Part shown: positions 36,088 through 48,926 of the stretch, piece after piece
Position numbering within the stretch: position 1 is the stretch's first letter
Layout of the letters: the number at the start of each line of letters is the position of its first letter
Origin: Monomorium pharaonis
Lineage: Eukaryota; Arthropoda; Insecta; Hymenoptera; Formicidae
Reading direction: 5' to 3'
Assembly: GCF_013373865.1 (NCBI RefSeq)
Contig: NC_050474.1
Coordinates: forward strand, 5,741,561 to 5,805,560
DNA length: 64,000 nucleotides
Notes under the pieces: model-generated
What the model saw: the letters and a program-made list of their open reading frames with translations, nothing else
What the model was told of the DNA's origin: nothing
Database searches by the model: none
Made by a program: the position numbers and the translations under genes

Positions 36088-37918
36088 TAACATGAAAATA
36101 TTTAAAACCACGATTTACACGTGTATCTGCAATAAATTAGAACTCTCATACTTCACAAGAAGTAAGAGAAAGCGCCATTCCTTAAAATCTTGGCTTAATA
36201 ATATTTTCATAATGATTAAATTATTATATTTTTAATTCATAAACTGCATCCCGATGCCGTACTTATTATAAACTAAAGCTAGAAACACTAGCTCAAAGTA
36301 TTTTGATTATCCAAATTAATAACAATATTATATTTCACGCCAATTATTATAGATTAGATAATGTTATTGCCTGTAAAGAGTTTAGATACAATGCTCTCAC
36401 CGAGTTAATGCGCCTCCCCCCCCCCTCTTGCATTTGAGTACATACAACGAGTGCACAAGGGTTAAATGAGCAATGTGCAGTGTGGGGAAACACACACGAG
36501 ATTAAGCCACCACTTAAGGGAAGAGTATCGTGCTACTTAAGCGGTAATCTGACGTGAACGGTGCTTCTTGGTCCGACGATACCGAGGGGTAGTCTTGTGT
36601 ACTCTGGCTACTACCCTCGGCTGGGCGTATCCCAGTGTCGCTCGCTCTAGCTTCAGGGGTAAAGCAACTTTTGTCTAGGTCGACGCAGAGGGTTCCCAGC
36701 GGGAGGGTTGTCTGCAGAAGGACGCGAGTGCGAGCACTCACGATGGTCAGTTTATGTGGTTTCTAGATATTTATGGGGTGCGCACGGCCAGCGAGCTTTA
36801 GAGGGCTGACCCCTCCTCGACTATATATTGTACAAATTGGACGCGGGCCTCGTGAAAATGCAAGGCAATGATGTGATAGAATTTCCGCCATTTGTAATAT
36901 GCGCTGACCGTCGAGTCCTCGAGCGTTCGCGGCCGATTGAACCGAGAGAAATATCCTCCCGTTGTGATTTCAGTAATATTTAAAGCGTTTAAATAATACT
37001 GTCTGTGATGCAATTGAATTTTTAATTACTTCATGTGACAATTATTAGAGCAATTATTAAATTTAATTAGTTATCAATTTCCTTTATTCCTCGTGCTGTG
37101 TGCTTTTCTCTGGCTTAACATTTCTGTGCTAGGGTGAAAATTTTTCTCAAAGTTCTTTGCATAAATTTTTAAACTTTCCATTAAAAATAAAATCTGTAAA
37201 AGAAAGACATTTAAAATATGACAAGAATTATTAAAATTATGATTTAATATTATAAAGACCCCTTTCACCAGAGGCACACGTCGACATTTATTCGGAATTG
37301 CATAAATGCAGCGGCTAAATGTTTCTTGTATATTTCTTCGCATCTGGAATGAATCAACGAGATCGAATGCTGCAAACGCGATGACAACGTGCACGCACAA
37401 GTGCACGCAGGCGTTTGTAATTTAATATTCGTGTCCCCCCTCGTTCCGACGTGTTCATTACTTAAGTCCGCACCGGGGTATATACGAGCGCATCCCTCCG
37501 ATCGTCGCACGTATATCCGTGATCGTTCTACCAGGACTAATGCACCGCGTGGCCAAATGTTCGGCGCGATTTAAATGTTAGAGGGGAACAGTTAAGTACC
37601 CCCGGTAGTTAACGCACCGTCGCCGTAACTTTCGCGCCGTAACCGTTAACTTCTCTTTCAGAGGTCTCGGGAGGCTTGTTAACTAACGCTTTATTATCGT
37701 CATTGCGATTGAGCGACGTCGAGAGCCATGCAAACATTTGTAATGCACCTGCATAGAGATTTACATATTTGCGCGGTCCCTACAAATATGAATACAAATG
37801 CTTTGGATGTTGAAGGACTTCGTTAACAAACTATATAATTAGACAAGAAAATAAAGAAAAAAATAGCATGTTTATTCGATAAAAATGATAAACGTTGTAC
37901 TTGATATTCGTTACATGC
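36088..37918. other. Gene-free region with a GC-richer block
   Basis: Mostly AT-rich. A block at about 36470-36840 is GC-richer, with a short - frame (36514-36741), TATA-like ATATATAG and TAAATAT strings on the - strand, and a GTGAGT on -. It could be a decayed LTR or an isolated promoter; ends and target duplications are unclear. The remainder shows nothing recognisable. Confidence 0.4.
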
Positions 37919-38028
37919 AGTGAGAAAAAAAGCTGTTAATTTGACTAAATTTTTAACTTGATTCTTAATCAAGTATTTAACTTAAATACAATTTAAGAAA
38001 TTCAAAGTCAAGTTAATAACTTTTTTCA
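37919..38028. mobile_element. MITE family B, truncated copy
   Basis: Left edge AGTGAGAAAAAAAGCTG, then TTAATTTGACTAAATTTTT and CTTGATT, then an inverted right part ending TTAATAACTTTTTTC. The roughly 110-bp element lacks the central part of family B. Confidence 0.65.
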
Positions 38029-39618
38029 TAATATCTCGCGGAATTAATTTTCTTCTCAACAAAAAACTACGTGATTTTTAAACTTACTACAAGTTTTAAT
38101 CTAATCTTTAATTAGTTTTAATTGAATATTTAGCTATTTCATTTATATAAGATCACGAATAAATCTGAAAATATTTTAAAATTTGATTAATTGCAAAAAA
38201 TGTTGAACAACTTTTAATTTTTTATTTTAACTGTAACAACTGTTTACCGTGGATATTAAAAGTTTCGATTCTTCCCGTTTGATAACTCCATAAACTCCTT
38301 TTATCGCAGCGATGGGATTGAAAGAATTAGTGTCTCAGAGTGGATGACACTTAATCCAAGTTCTTTATACGCGTGTTAATTCAACGGGGCAAATTATGGG
38401 CGACACGTGTGCCAAATTGACATTGTAATTTTAATGGCACGATATGGAACGAGTGGCGGCGGACCGATTATCGCTGATTTAATTAACCCCGGGGGCTCCA
38501 TTTCGCGCGATGCGAATAAAACGCCATGTATTTCAGTGACATAAAGTATTAGCAACTTAATTCTTTAATACTTTATGTTCGATATATTCCCCCTTTACAA
38601 GCGAGTTTGAATCTACGTCTACAATATCTCTTCCACGCAGGATAGACTTGATGTTTTGTGATTTTCGTGTTCTGAAATTTTCTTTTCGCGACAAAAAGTC
38701 TCCACAAGATAAATTTGAAAAGATAAAAGTTAGAATAACGAATAAAATGTTTTAGGCTAGAGATCTTTTAGCACTGTTTTTTGCCATCAAAAATACGTGG
38801 TATTCGATGGAAATTTGTCGCGCAGTATTCCCGGAGATGTGACCCCAAGATGGCGACGCGAGCTTCGATTCGCGTCACCGCTTCTGTCCAGCAAACGACG
38901 AGTTTCCGGCGAAATTTCATGCGAGCGTCACGTGCGCCCCCCGTTGACAAATGACACCCCGTGATTCTCGGTTTGCCCGTACGAGCCCGGGGCGGATGCG
39001 ACGACGTATCGTTCCGACGTCGGCTTTCCTCGGCTCATTCTCTTTCTCCGGCCCTTCTTCCACGCACAATAACTGTTTTTCTTCCCTTTCTTCTGCCATC
39101 GCGCGGGATCAACCCTCTTTGTGCGTGCCCGTCGTTTTCGCTCGACTGACTTTTCAGATTCCGTGGAATCATCGTTCGCCTGTTCCATCCCTCCTGCATA
39201 AAAATCGCAACCGGAACCGGATGCCGGAAGCGCCGACAAGGGGTGTCGTCGGCCCCGAGAAACGGGCCTCCGTGCACCCTCGAACATCCGTCTTTCCAGG
39301 CGGGATGAAATCGGATCGAGACTTAATTGATACCTTCGTTCGACATCCGGTGTCGTATGCGATTTTCCATCGAAGCGGAATTGTTGTATCAGTATTATGT
39401 AATCGAGAAAAATTCAATTTAATGTGCGTTTCTTAGAGGAGATACATTTTGAAACACATCTTAGATAAATATAAAAATCAAGCTCGTTTTATACGAAACA
39501 AGAGAATAAAGACAATGATGTTCAGAGAAATGAGCAAGAATATTACTATATATATCTTCAATTAATGTAGGGACAAATTAAAAGACCAGAAATCCAAATG
39601 ACATGATTGAAATCATAA
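38029..39618. other. Gene-free region
   Basis: AT-rich to about 38260, then moderately GC-rich with overlapping frames on both strands (38768-39436). None of these frames looks like a known protein or has splice borders, including the 161-codon + frame at 38951. Confidence 0.5.
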
Positions 39619-39823
39619 TAAAAAGTTGTTAATTTAACTAAATTTTTCAACTTGATTAAATTTCCTCAATTCAACTATTTATGTATTTCAGTCAAATACA
39701 TAAATAGTTAAATTGAAGTTTAAGTGTTTTATGTATTTAAGTTAAATACATAAATACTTGAATTGAAGAAATTTAATCAAGTTGAAAAATTTAGTTAAAT
39801 TAACAACATTTTTTTTCTCAGTG
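39619..39823. mobile_element. MITE family B, copy 3
   Basis: A roughly 205-bp palindrome beginning AAAAAGTTGTTAATTTAAC and ending TTTTTTTTCTCAGTG. Arms carry TTTTTCAACTTGATTAAATT and the complement, plus AAATACATAAATA repeats. The left terminal CACTGAG is lost. Confidence 0.75.
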
Positions 39824-42335
39824 TATTATATATTCATTGACGCTTCTACTTACAAAAGAGTAAAAGAATATCTAACGACTCGTTTACTATTAAACTTTGT
39901 TAATTATCGCAATAGGGAAAGGGATCACTTTTCTATACAGAATCTTACGATTCATATGATTTCCTCTCACGATTGCAACATAAAAGATCGCGATCAGACA
40001 TCACGGTTTAATTCGAACACGAAACGAATCTATCGACTGCAGCCACTTTATCTGCGCGTTAGACACGGGCGATTTTTTATGGTGATTTCGATGCTCGTGC
40101 CCAACAACCTTTCGTGGTACAACCCCCGAGCGTAGTACACGATCGAGAGTTTGTCAAATCATCCTCGGCTGCGCGCGTAAGGGCTCGTCCTATTGTCCTC
40201 TTTTTAGGACTTCACGATGTATCCGCGTCCCTCTTCTTCTCCGACGGGGAGACCAGCCATAAACTATATGAGGTAGAAACATCTAAATACGAGTAAAGTT
40301 TATGTCGCACGAGCGTGAGTGTCATCGGCGAATGCAGCTATTTGCATAAAGAACGCGAGTCACGCTCATCTTACCGTTCAAGTTTGACAATAAACGAATC
40401 GTATATTAACGTGCCCGTAATATTTGATGAAGCTTTCCATTATTCATACACAATGCTAGATTAGATCTGACATTAAGAAATCGGAAAGATGTAACTCGAA
40501 TCAACTTCGAATACAATCGCGTCGAAATTCCACGCCTTCTCAGAACATAGTACGATGGTTTCCGCAATGTTTCCTCTCCTTTCGATAGAGCCCTGCATTT
40601 TACGAGGAAGATACGACAAGATTTACGGGTAGTACCTCACACCTCCCCGCGATAGTCATTTCTTGAAACAGAAATATTTGCTTCCTTATCCTCGCAAAGT
40701 TGGTTTCCCGCAGCGCGTTTCCCGAGGAGTAGACGCCATCGCGGGCAGCGGCCGCGGTTACGGACGATCGAAACCTTTCACAGAAATGAATTTATTTCAG
40801 CGGATTTATTTCCTCGGGCTGACGGGAACGCGGCCATAAATCATTTCCGATGGAGGATGACTGCGTCCCCCGAAGCGATCCTCGTTCGCGAATTTTCGGC
40901 CGCGCTCTCACCCGCGTGAAATTGTAATTTGAACTCTTGCAACGCCGTTGTACACTGATGTAAAATTATAATACAAAATCTATTTGTTTCATATATTTAT
41001 TACATATATTAAATTTTTTATAAAATTATATATATATTTAATAAATATTACATTTATTATAATACATAAATATATGTGTAGTACAGTATGTTTCTTGTAA
41101 TACTTATCATTATTTAAAAAAAAACAATATAAACGTATACGTTCTATTTTATAAATTAATATAATACAAAATATTCCGTTTCCTTCAATCGATAAAAATT
41201 GTTTGCAAACTAAGTGAAATAAAAGTAATTAACAAAGCGAGCATTGTATAATTTCGTATAAATGGGAAAGTGTTAACTTTAAACGTAAATCACTTTCGCA
41301 GATGTTTGCTTAGGTGTATCACCAAAAAACTGTGTGGAAACCTTTCTGAATCCTAAGATGACCGGAGTGCGAGGAGAAACACATCTCGCTCGGGGAGCAT
41401 TTTATCGAGTCACGTTATCATCCTCTCCGACGGTCTTATTTACACGTCGGAAAACATGACAGGAATAATCATTCGTCTAGCGGATTAAGGATCAATTTAT
41501 CCCCGTTCGCGCAAACTCTGCGGGCTCTCCGACAAAGCCACCGCGCCGTGTGTACTCGTTTTTCGCTTAACCGTGAACGACGTAATCAGTACACGAGGAT
41601 GGCGAAAATGTTGGCGCGGTCGCCGGGAACGCTCGGTGGCGGAGGACCAGTTTTTCGGGGGGCGAGTCCTCCCTACCGGGCGGGGATGGGAAGTCGCCCG
41701 GAATTGACAGGAACCGGGAGAGGGAGTGGGAGAGGGAGAGACACGGAGGGCGAGAGGGCCCGGGACATTGGCTCCAGACCCCCTGGCGCCGTCGCGACGC
41801 TTCCCAGCTTTTGGCAAAACACATCCTATCCCGGGTCGCATCCCGGTCCCGCGGGCGCCTAGGTTTTTTTTACGACCACCGCCACCGGTTTCAGCACCCA
41901 GGGATCTACCGTAAAATCTCGTCTCTCTCTCTCCTAGCCCCCGATGTCACGGGATCCTCCTTTCTTAGTGTCTACTCCCGACGTTCTCTTTCTTTCCCTT
42001 TCTTTTTGTTTCCTTCTCCCTCGGCCACTCCTTTACGAAAGCAACACTGTCATCTTAATAGTGGAGACGCAACTCCCTGCGATATTGGAGAGTCGTCGAA
42101 TTTTTATTTCCTCGCGAGATACGATTTCTCATTATACGTTCGCTATTGATTGTTATTAAAGTGAACGAAGAATTGTTCCGCAATGCGGAACGAGTTTTAT
42201 TTTAATAACGATTAAATAATGGATGCGATTTTATTTTGCACGAGAGAGAAAAAAAGAGAGAGAAAAAGAGAGTATATCTTTAAAAATATTCAAATTACCT
42301 ATCATTTTTTATAATTGGATCGAAGATCGCTTGAA
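39824..42335. other. Gene-free region with a GC-rich block at 41.4-42.0 kb
   Basis: Mixed composition. The 41480-41960 block is G/C-rich with purine runs, producing long overlapping frames on both strands. No conserved domain is visible. No RNA gene or structured repeat is seen. Confidence 0.5.
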
Positions 42336-42593
42336 CACTGAACCAAAATAAATTCTAATGAAATATTCATTCTACTAATGAAAAATTTATTAAAATTGGT
42401 CTAATGAATTATTTTATTATCATGATGTTTTATTTATTGTAACAAAGAATAATTCGTTATATTAATAAATTTATTTGTGACTAATAAAAAAGTTTAATGT
42501 TATATTTATACTATTAACAAAAAGTTTATTGTATCAATGAATTTTAGTCAATAAACGTCATACATTGATATTATGAAGAATATTTTTTTCAGT
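42336..42593. mobile_element. MITE family C, copy 1
   Basis: A roughly 258-bp element beginning CACTGAACCAAAA and ending TTTTTTTCAGT. It aligns base for base over most of its length with 50029-50294, for example AATGAAATATTCATTCTACT and AATAAACGTCATACATTGAT. Terminal repeats are short. It is non-coding. Confidence 0.8.
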
Positions 42594-43876
42594 AAATAAA
42601 CTGAGAGACACTGGTCCTCCGTGCAAGAATGGCAATAAATATGAAAGCAGATATAGTCTCGACAATCTCGATCTTCCTTTCTAGATGAGTCTATCGCCCC
42701 TATTCGCCGTTTGTACTGCCTGCTATCACTACGAAGTGCGTCGTAGAAAACTTTTCCCATTGCCTCCCCGGGAAATTTTATCTCCTACTCCGAATAGATC
42801 CGACGCTGTTCGAGAAGTTATTTTTCTCCGTTACTTGTAATAGAGAAAAAAATGTTTTGTTATTAAAGAAATATAACTAAAAGTCTTTAAGATTTTCTCC
42901 AAGTTGTTATTCATCTTCGGGAGCCTTTGTGAATTAAATTAAACGTTTAAAGTTACTGTTATTAGACGTCAGTAGAAGTTGAAGGTGAAAATATTGGTGT
43001 AACGCACTGTAAAGCATTTTTCGCTCAGATCATACATTTTATCTCCATATGAGGATTTTTTAAGTAAGAATTTTTGATAGGAACATTTTAATCTTCGCTA
43101 TCCTGCTCTGTGTCTATCTATCATTTTTTTTTATGTTTTTATTATCTTTCAACTAACTGCGCGCGTTTTCACATCTGTTTATTGTACCGTTGCTAATAAA
43201 AGCGTGTGGCTATGACGTGTGTATTAACGTGTAAATACATGTGAGCGTGTACAGTGCATTAAGTTCACTAAACTCAAATGACTGTACGGAATCATCTCTG
43301 CGGGATTAATAGACAGAAACAAACTCAATCTGCCAACTTTAAGCATTTTATTGTATCAACGAGTAGCATACAAATTTTCAAAAACGTAAGATAAACTACC
43401 AGACTGATTTCGAATAGTAGAAAGTGCGAGATAAAATTTAGCTCAATTTTAATTTGCAATAAAAACAATTTTAATTAGAAAAATAACGATCAATAGTAGT
43501 ATAAAATGTATCATTACACAAAATTATTTCTAATTTCTACGAAAATAAATTTATCATTGTTTTGTTATTTTCATAGATTTTATTATAGCATTCTTATAAG
43601 TTTTGTCAGAATTTCAGATAATTTTATTTAATTTTATGCGCAAATATAATACAAAAGATAAGTAACACATATATAAAAATAAACAGACACGCAATATAAA
43701 AGTTTGTATATATAAATGTGTTACACACAGATCTCTGTCCTGAAGTCTAACAAAATTACAGAAATGTCTAAACCAAGTTTCCAACAAAAGTGCGTAATGT
43801 ATAATTTTTCATCTTTTTATTTTATAAGATAAAATTGAAATTGTCCGAATTCTCTCTCTCTCTCTCCCTTATGCAG
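42594..43876. other. Gene-free AT-rich region
   Basis: AT-rich sequence with no recognised repeat or gene. It ends in a CT-rich tract that forms the polypyrimidine tract of the candidate acceptor at 43876. Confidence 0.5.
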
Positions 43877-43941
43877 GTTCAGCAGGAAACTGTATCTCCG
43901 TGTAGCACCATGTCGGAACCTGCACCGATAAAATTCGGTCG
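43877..43941 (+). CDS. Candidate start-codon exon of an unidentified gene
   Basis: A strong polypyrimidine tract and ATGCAG acceptor (43875-43876) precede a 65-bp segment open in one frame. It holds AGCACCATGTCGG, a good start context (ATG at 43910), then a donor GTAAGG at 43942. The encoded start is MSEPAPIKFG plus two bases (CG) of an Arg codon. The frame is also open upstream of the ATG, so the exon could be internal. I do not recognise the protein. The exit phase (2) fits the candidate exon at 48126. Confidence 0.4.
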
Positions 43942-44415
43942 GTAAGGTAGAGCACGTCGCGACAGCGCGGCGCCGAAAATCCTCGCCTCGTACGGTAAGA
44001 ATCGTAAACGGATGAAATTGAATTACAAAACGCGGCTCTGGCGATCGTCCAGCTTCATCTCCATCGTCGTAGCTTTCCTGGCAGCGAGATCTCGCGATAA
44101 AGGAAATTTATTGCGCATCCCGTATATAGATATGTGTGTCACGCATGTCGTTTTATACGTGGGTGCTCCCTTGTCCTATTTTAGCGAGGTTTTCACTTCC
44201 GGTGTTTTGGTTCTTGAAAATTTCGGATGTGCGCTTTAAAATATTCAAACTGTGCCATCTAAGCTGCTTCGATCAATAATTTAGTTTCGACAATTTTCAG
44301 TACAAAAAATACATAAAATATACAAAATATACGAAATGTATAAAAATATATAATGCACGTAATTATTCATATAAAATATATATCTCTATGAAATTATCTC
44401 TTTTATATTTTTCCA

Positions 44416-44417
<2 letters not shown>

Positions 44418-44452
<35 letters not shown>
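44418..44452. repeat. (CT)n microsatellite
   Basis: A pure CT run of about 17 units. It is a simple repeat. Confidence 0.9.
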
Positions 44453-44458
<6 letters not shown>

Positions 44459-44534
44459 ATAAGAGGAAAAATAATGGTTGAAGGAATAATTAAAAAATAA
44501 TTTAACAATTAATTTCTTTATTGCTTTTGTTTCT

Positions 44535-44766
44535 ACACAAGTAGCAATTACATATTATAAACTTTTTCAATATATTTCAATAAAAGTTATACAAGTAGCA
44601 ATTACATGTTATAAACACATCATTTAAATTCTTTTTTAATTTCCTTTTTATTTTTTCAACATATTTTAATAAAAGTTACACAAGTAGCAATTACATATTA
44701 TAAATACATCATTTAAATTCTTTTTTAATTTCCTTTTTATTTTTTCAATATATTTTAATAAAAGTT
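44535..44766. repeat. Tandem repeat, about 88-bp unit, 2.6 copies
   Basis: Units start at ACAAGTAGCAATTACAT (about 44537, 44591 and 44679). The second and third units are nearly identical and 88 bp long; the first lacks about 34 bp of the middle. All end in ATAAAAGTTA. It is AT-rich and non-coding. Confidence 0.8.
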
Positions 44767-45654
44767 ATATAAATATCTAATTTAATTTTGCTATATTATA
44801 TCTTTACTTTCCTAACAGTATAACTTTTGACCATACTCCAACTGACCAAACGAAATCTCGCGACCAAACGATAAAGAAATGACGATTCTATCCACATTAA
44901 CGAAATATCGTAGAGATTATCTGACAAGTCGATCAATTTTTGGGTCAAAGTCGCACGCAAACATAAGGAGCAATAATTTTATTATCAGAAACGTATCTCG
45001 GGGAAAGCAAGCGGCCAGCGATCGAACACGCGAACGCTGTTCCTATACTCGCGGTCAGTCAGGTGGCATAAGCGAATGGTGAATTCAGGTGAACCGAAAG
45101 GGGCGCCCACGCGAGAGGGAAACGAGGAGAAGAAGAAATCGCGAAGGGGCGAGCCAGCCTCGTTTCGACGCCGACGCGGCATGGTGCGCGCGGAATGCCG
45201 CGGCGAATTATTAACGTTAACGTGGGCCGTGCGAGTAGCGTAACGAGCCGCTGCATTCTTTTCCTTCGCCTTTTTTAGCGTCTTCCAGTTCTTCCCGACG
45301 CTACTCGTGCATCCATCTCCCTTATCGCCGAAGCGTGCCTCGACTTCGATCGCGTGTATCTTTCAAAACGATACACACGCGAGCCCAGAAAATGCAAATA
45401 AAATCGCGAAGCGAGAAACGTCGAAATAGACACGTGCTCGCCCTGATTCGCCTTAATTCCTCTCGAGGGAGACCAGCCGTCAGTCAATCGGAAGGCCCAA
45501 TCGATTTAACGAGAGAGAATTAAGATTCTTAATTCCGTGAAACAAATTGTTCTCCCTTTTTCCCCGTCCTTTGGCACGCACCATCGACGCCTGGCCGTGA
45601 TTTATCTTTCAAATTGTCTTAGCCACGCGGAAAGTACAAATTCGCTGTGCGGGC

Positions 45655-45760
45655 GTCTAAAAATTTTAGCTTGATACAGATCTGAAAATAACTTTGTAAA
45701 TGGACCATCGAAATAATTGTATAGAGCGCCCCGTGTAATGCTGTAAAAAGTTTTGCAGCA
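45655..45760. repeat. Degenerate family H repeat (half element)
   Basis: Contains CAGATCTGAAAATAA, CCATCGAAATAATTG and TAATGCTGTAAAAAGTTTT, which match the left half of the element at 51355-51600. The right half is missing. Confidence 0.5.
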
Positions 45761-48125
45761 ATTCCGGCAGCGAGAGAGCCGCTACGGCGCGTAATTATTT
45801 TAACCGTCTGACACTATATCATGTAATGAGGGAGTAAAGTCGGTCTTTGCACGAGTGCGAAAGTCCGTGTTGCATATTTTTTGTCACTCATGCGTCGATG
45901 TGTGACGTCGACTTGAAAGCGACGAAACGTCGGTCAATTGTGCGAGTTACCGTATACGTGTCGCGAGATAACGCGAATGCTGAAACGAGCTGAAAAAGTC
46001 GCGCAGGAATGTTTTTTTTTTGGGGTCACGATTCGTGCCGTCTATTAGACAAGAACTGTGCAATGACGCCAGAGTGCTGAAATTGGCGACTTTACCACAA
46101 AAAAGACTGAGAGGGACGTGTAACAAAAAGTTATTTCAGCTTTTAGATACTTTGGCAAAGCCGCTCTTTCCTTGCGCGCCAAGAAAAATCTGCGTATCAT
46201 TTTATTTACAAAAAAAAAAATTATCAAAATTGTCGACACGTTACGTTTGCACTCGCGATACGCGATAAAAATGATAAGACAACTGCCGAAGGTTTTCTGT
46301 CCGCGAAATGAGAGAAGGAAATGCACGGCCACTTCCTCGAGATAATTCCCGGGTGATAACGCGTCAGTGTATCCGTCATCTCTTTGCGTAACAGTAAAAA
46401 AAAAAATTAAACCTCCAAGTAAAAAGGGAAAACCGTAACGATTGCGCAACCGGAGATAAGATCGCTCTGAAATTTTAGCTTCTCAGGAACAATCGGCCAA
46501 ACGAAAGGGGAGAAGGAGAGGAAAAAGAATGACAAGTATGCGCCGATAGACGAACAGCTCGAACGCCTTCCCGCGGGGGAGAATTCTTTCCTCCGCTGCT
46601 CTCCCCTTCTTTTTTTAAAAATCACGTAAACTATCCGAGGAATTTATTTTCGTCGACCTGGTAATCGATGCGCCGCGCGAAACTGCAAATCGCTAAAGTC
46701 GCTCTTAAACGCGAGCGCGTTTTCGAGCGACCAAACTCTCTCCGCCTCTCGGTTGTCCGCGATAAGATACGCGCGCGAGAGCAGACGTGTGTATAGTAAA
46801 ACGCGATTACGTTGGCGCACCGCGTACTACGTGAGTATCGAGCCTACTACGTCCCGGCCTCTCCCTCTCTCTTCCTCGCTCTCTGGAAGGAGACCGCACC
46901 ATGACCAAATTTGGTGCGGCCTCGCTCTCCCGCTTCGTTCGGACACACGGCCGGAGGAAGTTTGGCGTTTTTAACCCGCGGCACGGAGGCACGGCCGTGT
47001 CCGAGCGCAGCATCCATTGGGAGATGCCGACCGGCATCTCCAGCGAGTCCGATCCGACGTCGTTTTTTTTATTCGCGCGCGCGTCATGTATTAATAACGC
47101 GGAACGTTGCACCCGCGTTGATCGACGTTTTATTTATCGAGAGCGAGAGAAACGGAGTGATGGGAAGAACGTATACATTCTATCCGCGTGTGAAACGAGC
47201 GAAGGAGGAACCCTACTGTACGCGCTCGTGAAGGAAAGAATTCGTCGCGAGGCTATTGCGGATCGCCGCAGGCCGGAGAGATTGCGAAACACGTCGTTCG
47301 CGCGGCGTAATCGTTATTTTTCTCGCGGCGATTGTTTTTAACGCGCCTACCACCCAGAACCCGGGATCCGCCGCGGCTTTCCCGCGGTTATGGATTTTGG
47401 AGGCGCGCGGTATTTTTAGAGAGACGCGCGGTTTGTTTGGCTCGGTTATTTGCATCGAGGGGGGGACACCGTAGGGCTGTGCGCGTCGCGCGCGACGCCA
47501 CCATCGGAATCAACGGCACACCCCGGGCACACGCGCGAAAGGCTGAAACGTCAGGGAATTCGGAGGAAGCTCCGTCGTAATCGGCAAAACGGGGAGGCTC
47601 GTTGCAAAAATGTTTTACCGGGAATTATAAAGCCCTGCGTGATTTGAAACGATAACTTTACTTATTTGCCGCACGTGCCAGGAAAGGGGAGAGTTTTACG
47701 TGCACAAAATGCGGCATGTAGCACGCACGCTAGACGAAAGACATCGTGAAACAAGAAGTCGTTGTTAAACCTTTCCAACGATAGTAAAATAATAACGCTA
47801 GAGTATGGATTAAGTAGATAATTAAGGAGAGTAATGCAGAGAATACAAACAAAATCTTTTAGAAAACAGAGATTGCAGGACATCATATCGTTAGACCCAA
47901 TTCACTGGCAGTATTGAATTAACCAGTGAGTGATTGCTAAATAATATTATCATCGATCTTTTGTAAAGGGAAACTCGACATAATTTCGTTTCAACTTGAT
48001 TTACCGCGCGCGCGCGAGATTTCGCGTCAAATTCAGAAGAGTAGAATTCGCAGGCGTTATCACAATCGGATCGACGATTTTCCTTTACATGGTTAATTCT
48101 TCTTTCGTCTTTTATTAATTTCTAG

Positions 48126-48367
48126 CGAAGGAGCACCGTGGCGCCCCCGCGTTCCCACGCCTCGGGCGGCCCTGGCCGCCGCCGCCGCCGCCGCCGCCGT
48201 CGCTGCTGCTGCCGCTGCCGCTGGACGACGGGAACGACGGAACCGGGAACGGTGGAGTCGCGAGAGTGTTGTGTCGGTCGGACGTAGTGCCTGTGCGCCC
48301 CGAAGTGATAAATTGATTTCGTACGACGGAGGACGGCACCGGCGCGCATCTATGGATATTCCTCGCG
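48126..48367 (+). CDS. Candidate GC-rich exon with poly-Ala frame
   Basis: TTTCTAG acceptor ends at 48125 and a GTGAGT donor follows at 48368. One frame is open across all 242 bp and no other phase is needed to join the 43941 donor (CG plus C). It encodes EGAPWRPRVP, a long Ala run, GRRERRNRERW, SDKLISYDGGRH and RRASMDIPR, with its only Met near the end. No family is recognised. A - frame of 216 codons over the same GC-rich DNA is a competing but less likely reading. It may also be a leader exon using the ATG at 48352. Confidence 0.35.
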
Positions 48368-48893
48368 GTGAGTAGCGGCGCGACGCGCCCGGTCCCGAAA
48401 TCGCCCGGCGTGCGATTAAAACGCGCGGCCAGCCACGCGGCCGCCGAATATTGATTTTCCCGTTCGCTGCGTTTCCCGACGCACGGAATGGGCGTGCTGG
48501 CCCGCCGCCCGTCCGCCCGTCTATCGTCGCCGCCGTCGCCGTCGCCGTCGTCGTCATCGTCCTTGTCGCTGTCCACCCTCCCCCGCCCCTCCCCCGACGA
48601 TTCTCCCCTCCGCGTATTTTACTTTCGCACCGCGGACACCCGGCCGCGTGATCCACGCTCTTACGGGCCCCAGGGAGTCGACCCGGGAGTCGAGCCGTCA
48701 GATCAGAGTAAATAATCGGCCGAGCGGCGGCCCATAACCTCAAAGGTGCCCCTCGCGATGCGCGGCACGCCAGTGCTCGGCCGATCCTGCGGCGGGTGTC
48801 TCCCGAAATAGAGGTGATTCACGCGGGGCGGCGATGACAGGTCCGGGACGTTATGCGTGCGTACGTGCGTTCGTAGAGATTCTTTCTCTCTCC

Positions 48894-48926
<33 letters not shown>

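Larger units (their letters stand above)
43942..48125 (+). other. Gene-free span, possibly an intron of the candidate gene
   Basis: If the two candidate exons belong together, this is their intron. It holds a CT microsatellite (about 44420-44452), an 88-bp tandem repeat (44535-44766), a relic of family H (about 45655-45760), and CpG-rich sequence from about 44990 to 47600. Frames on both strands look GC-driven. A GTGAGT donor-like site lies at 46831. Confidence 0.4.

Noticed and set aside
38951..39436. 161-codon plus-strand frame
   Set aside because: No similarity to a known family by eye, overlapping frames on the other strand, and no splice or start context.
44535..44766. Possible CRISPR-like array
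   Set aside because: Contiguous tandem units without spacers, in an insect genome. It is an ordinary tandem repeat.
46901..47341. 146-codon plus-strand frame
   Set aside because: Arg/Ser-rich composition from a CpG block, and another + frame overlaps it. A chance frame is likely.
48093..48743. 216-codon minus-strand frame, Ala/Arg-rich
   Set aside because: It overlaps a CpG- and GCC-repeat-rich block where all frames tend to be open; no domain is seen, and the + strand reading has better splice borders.
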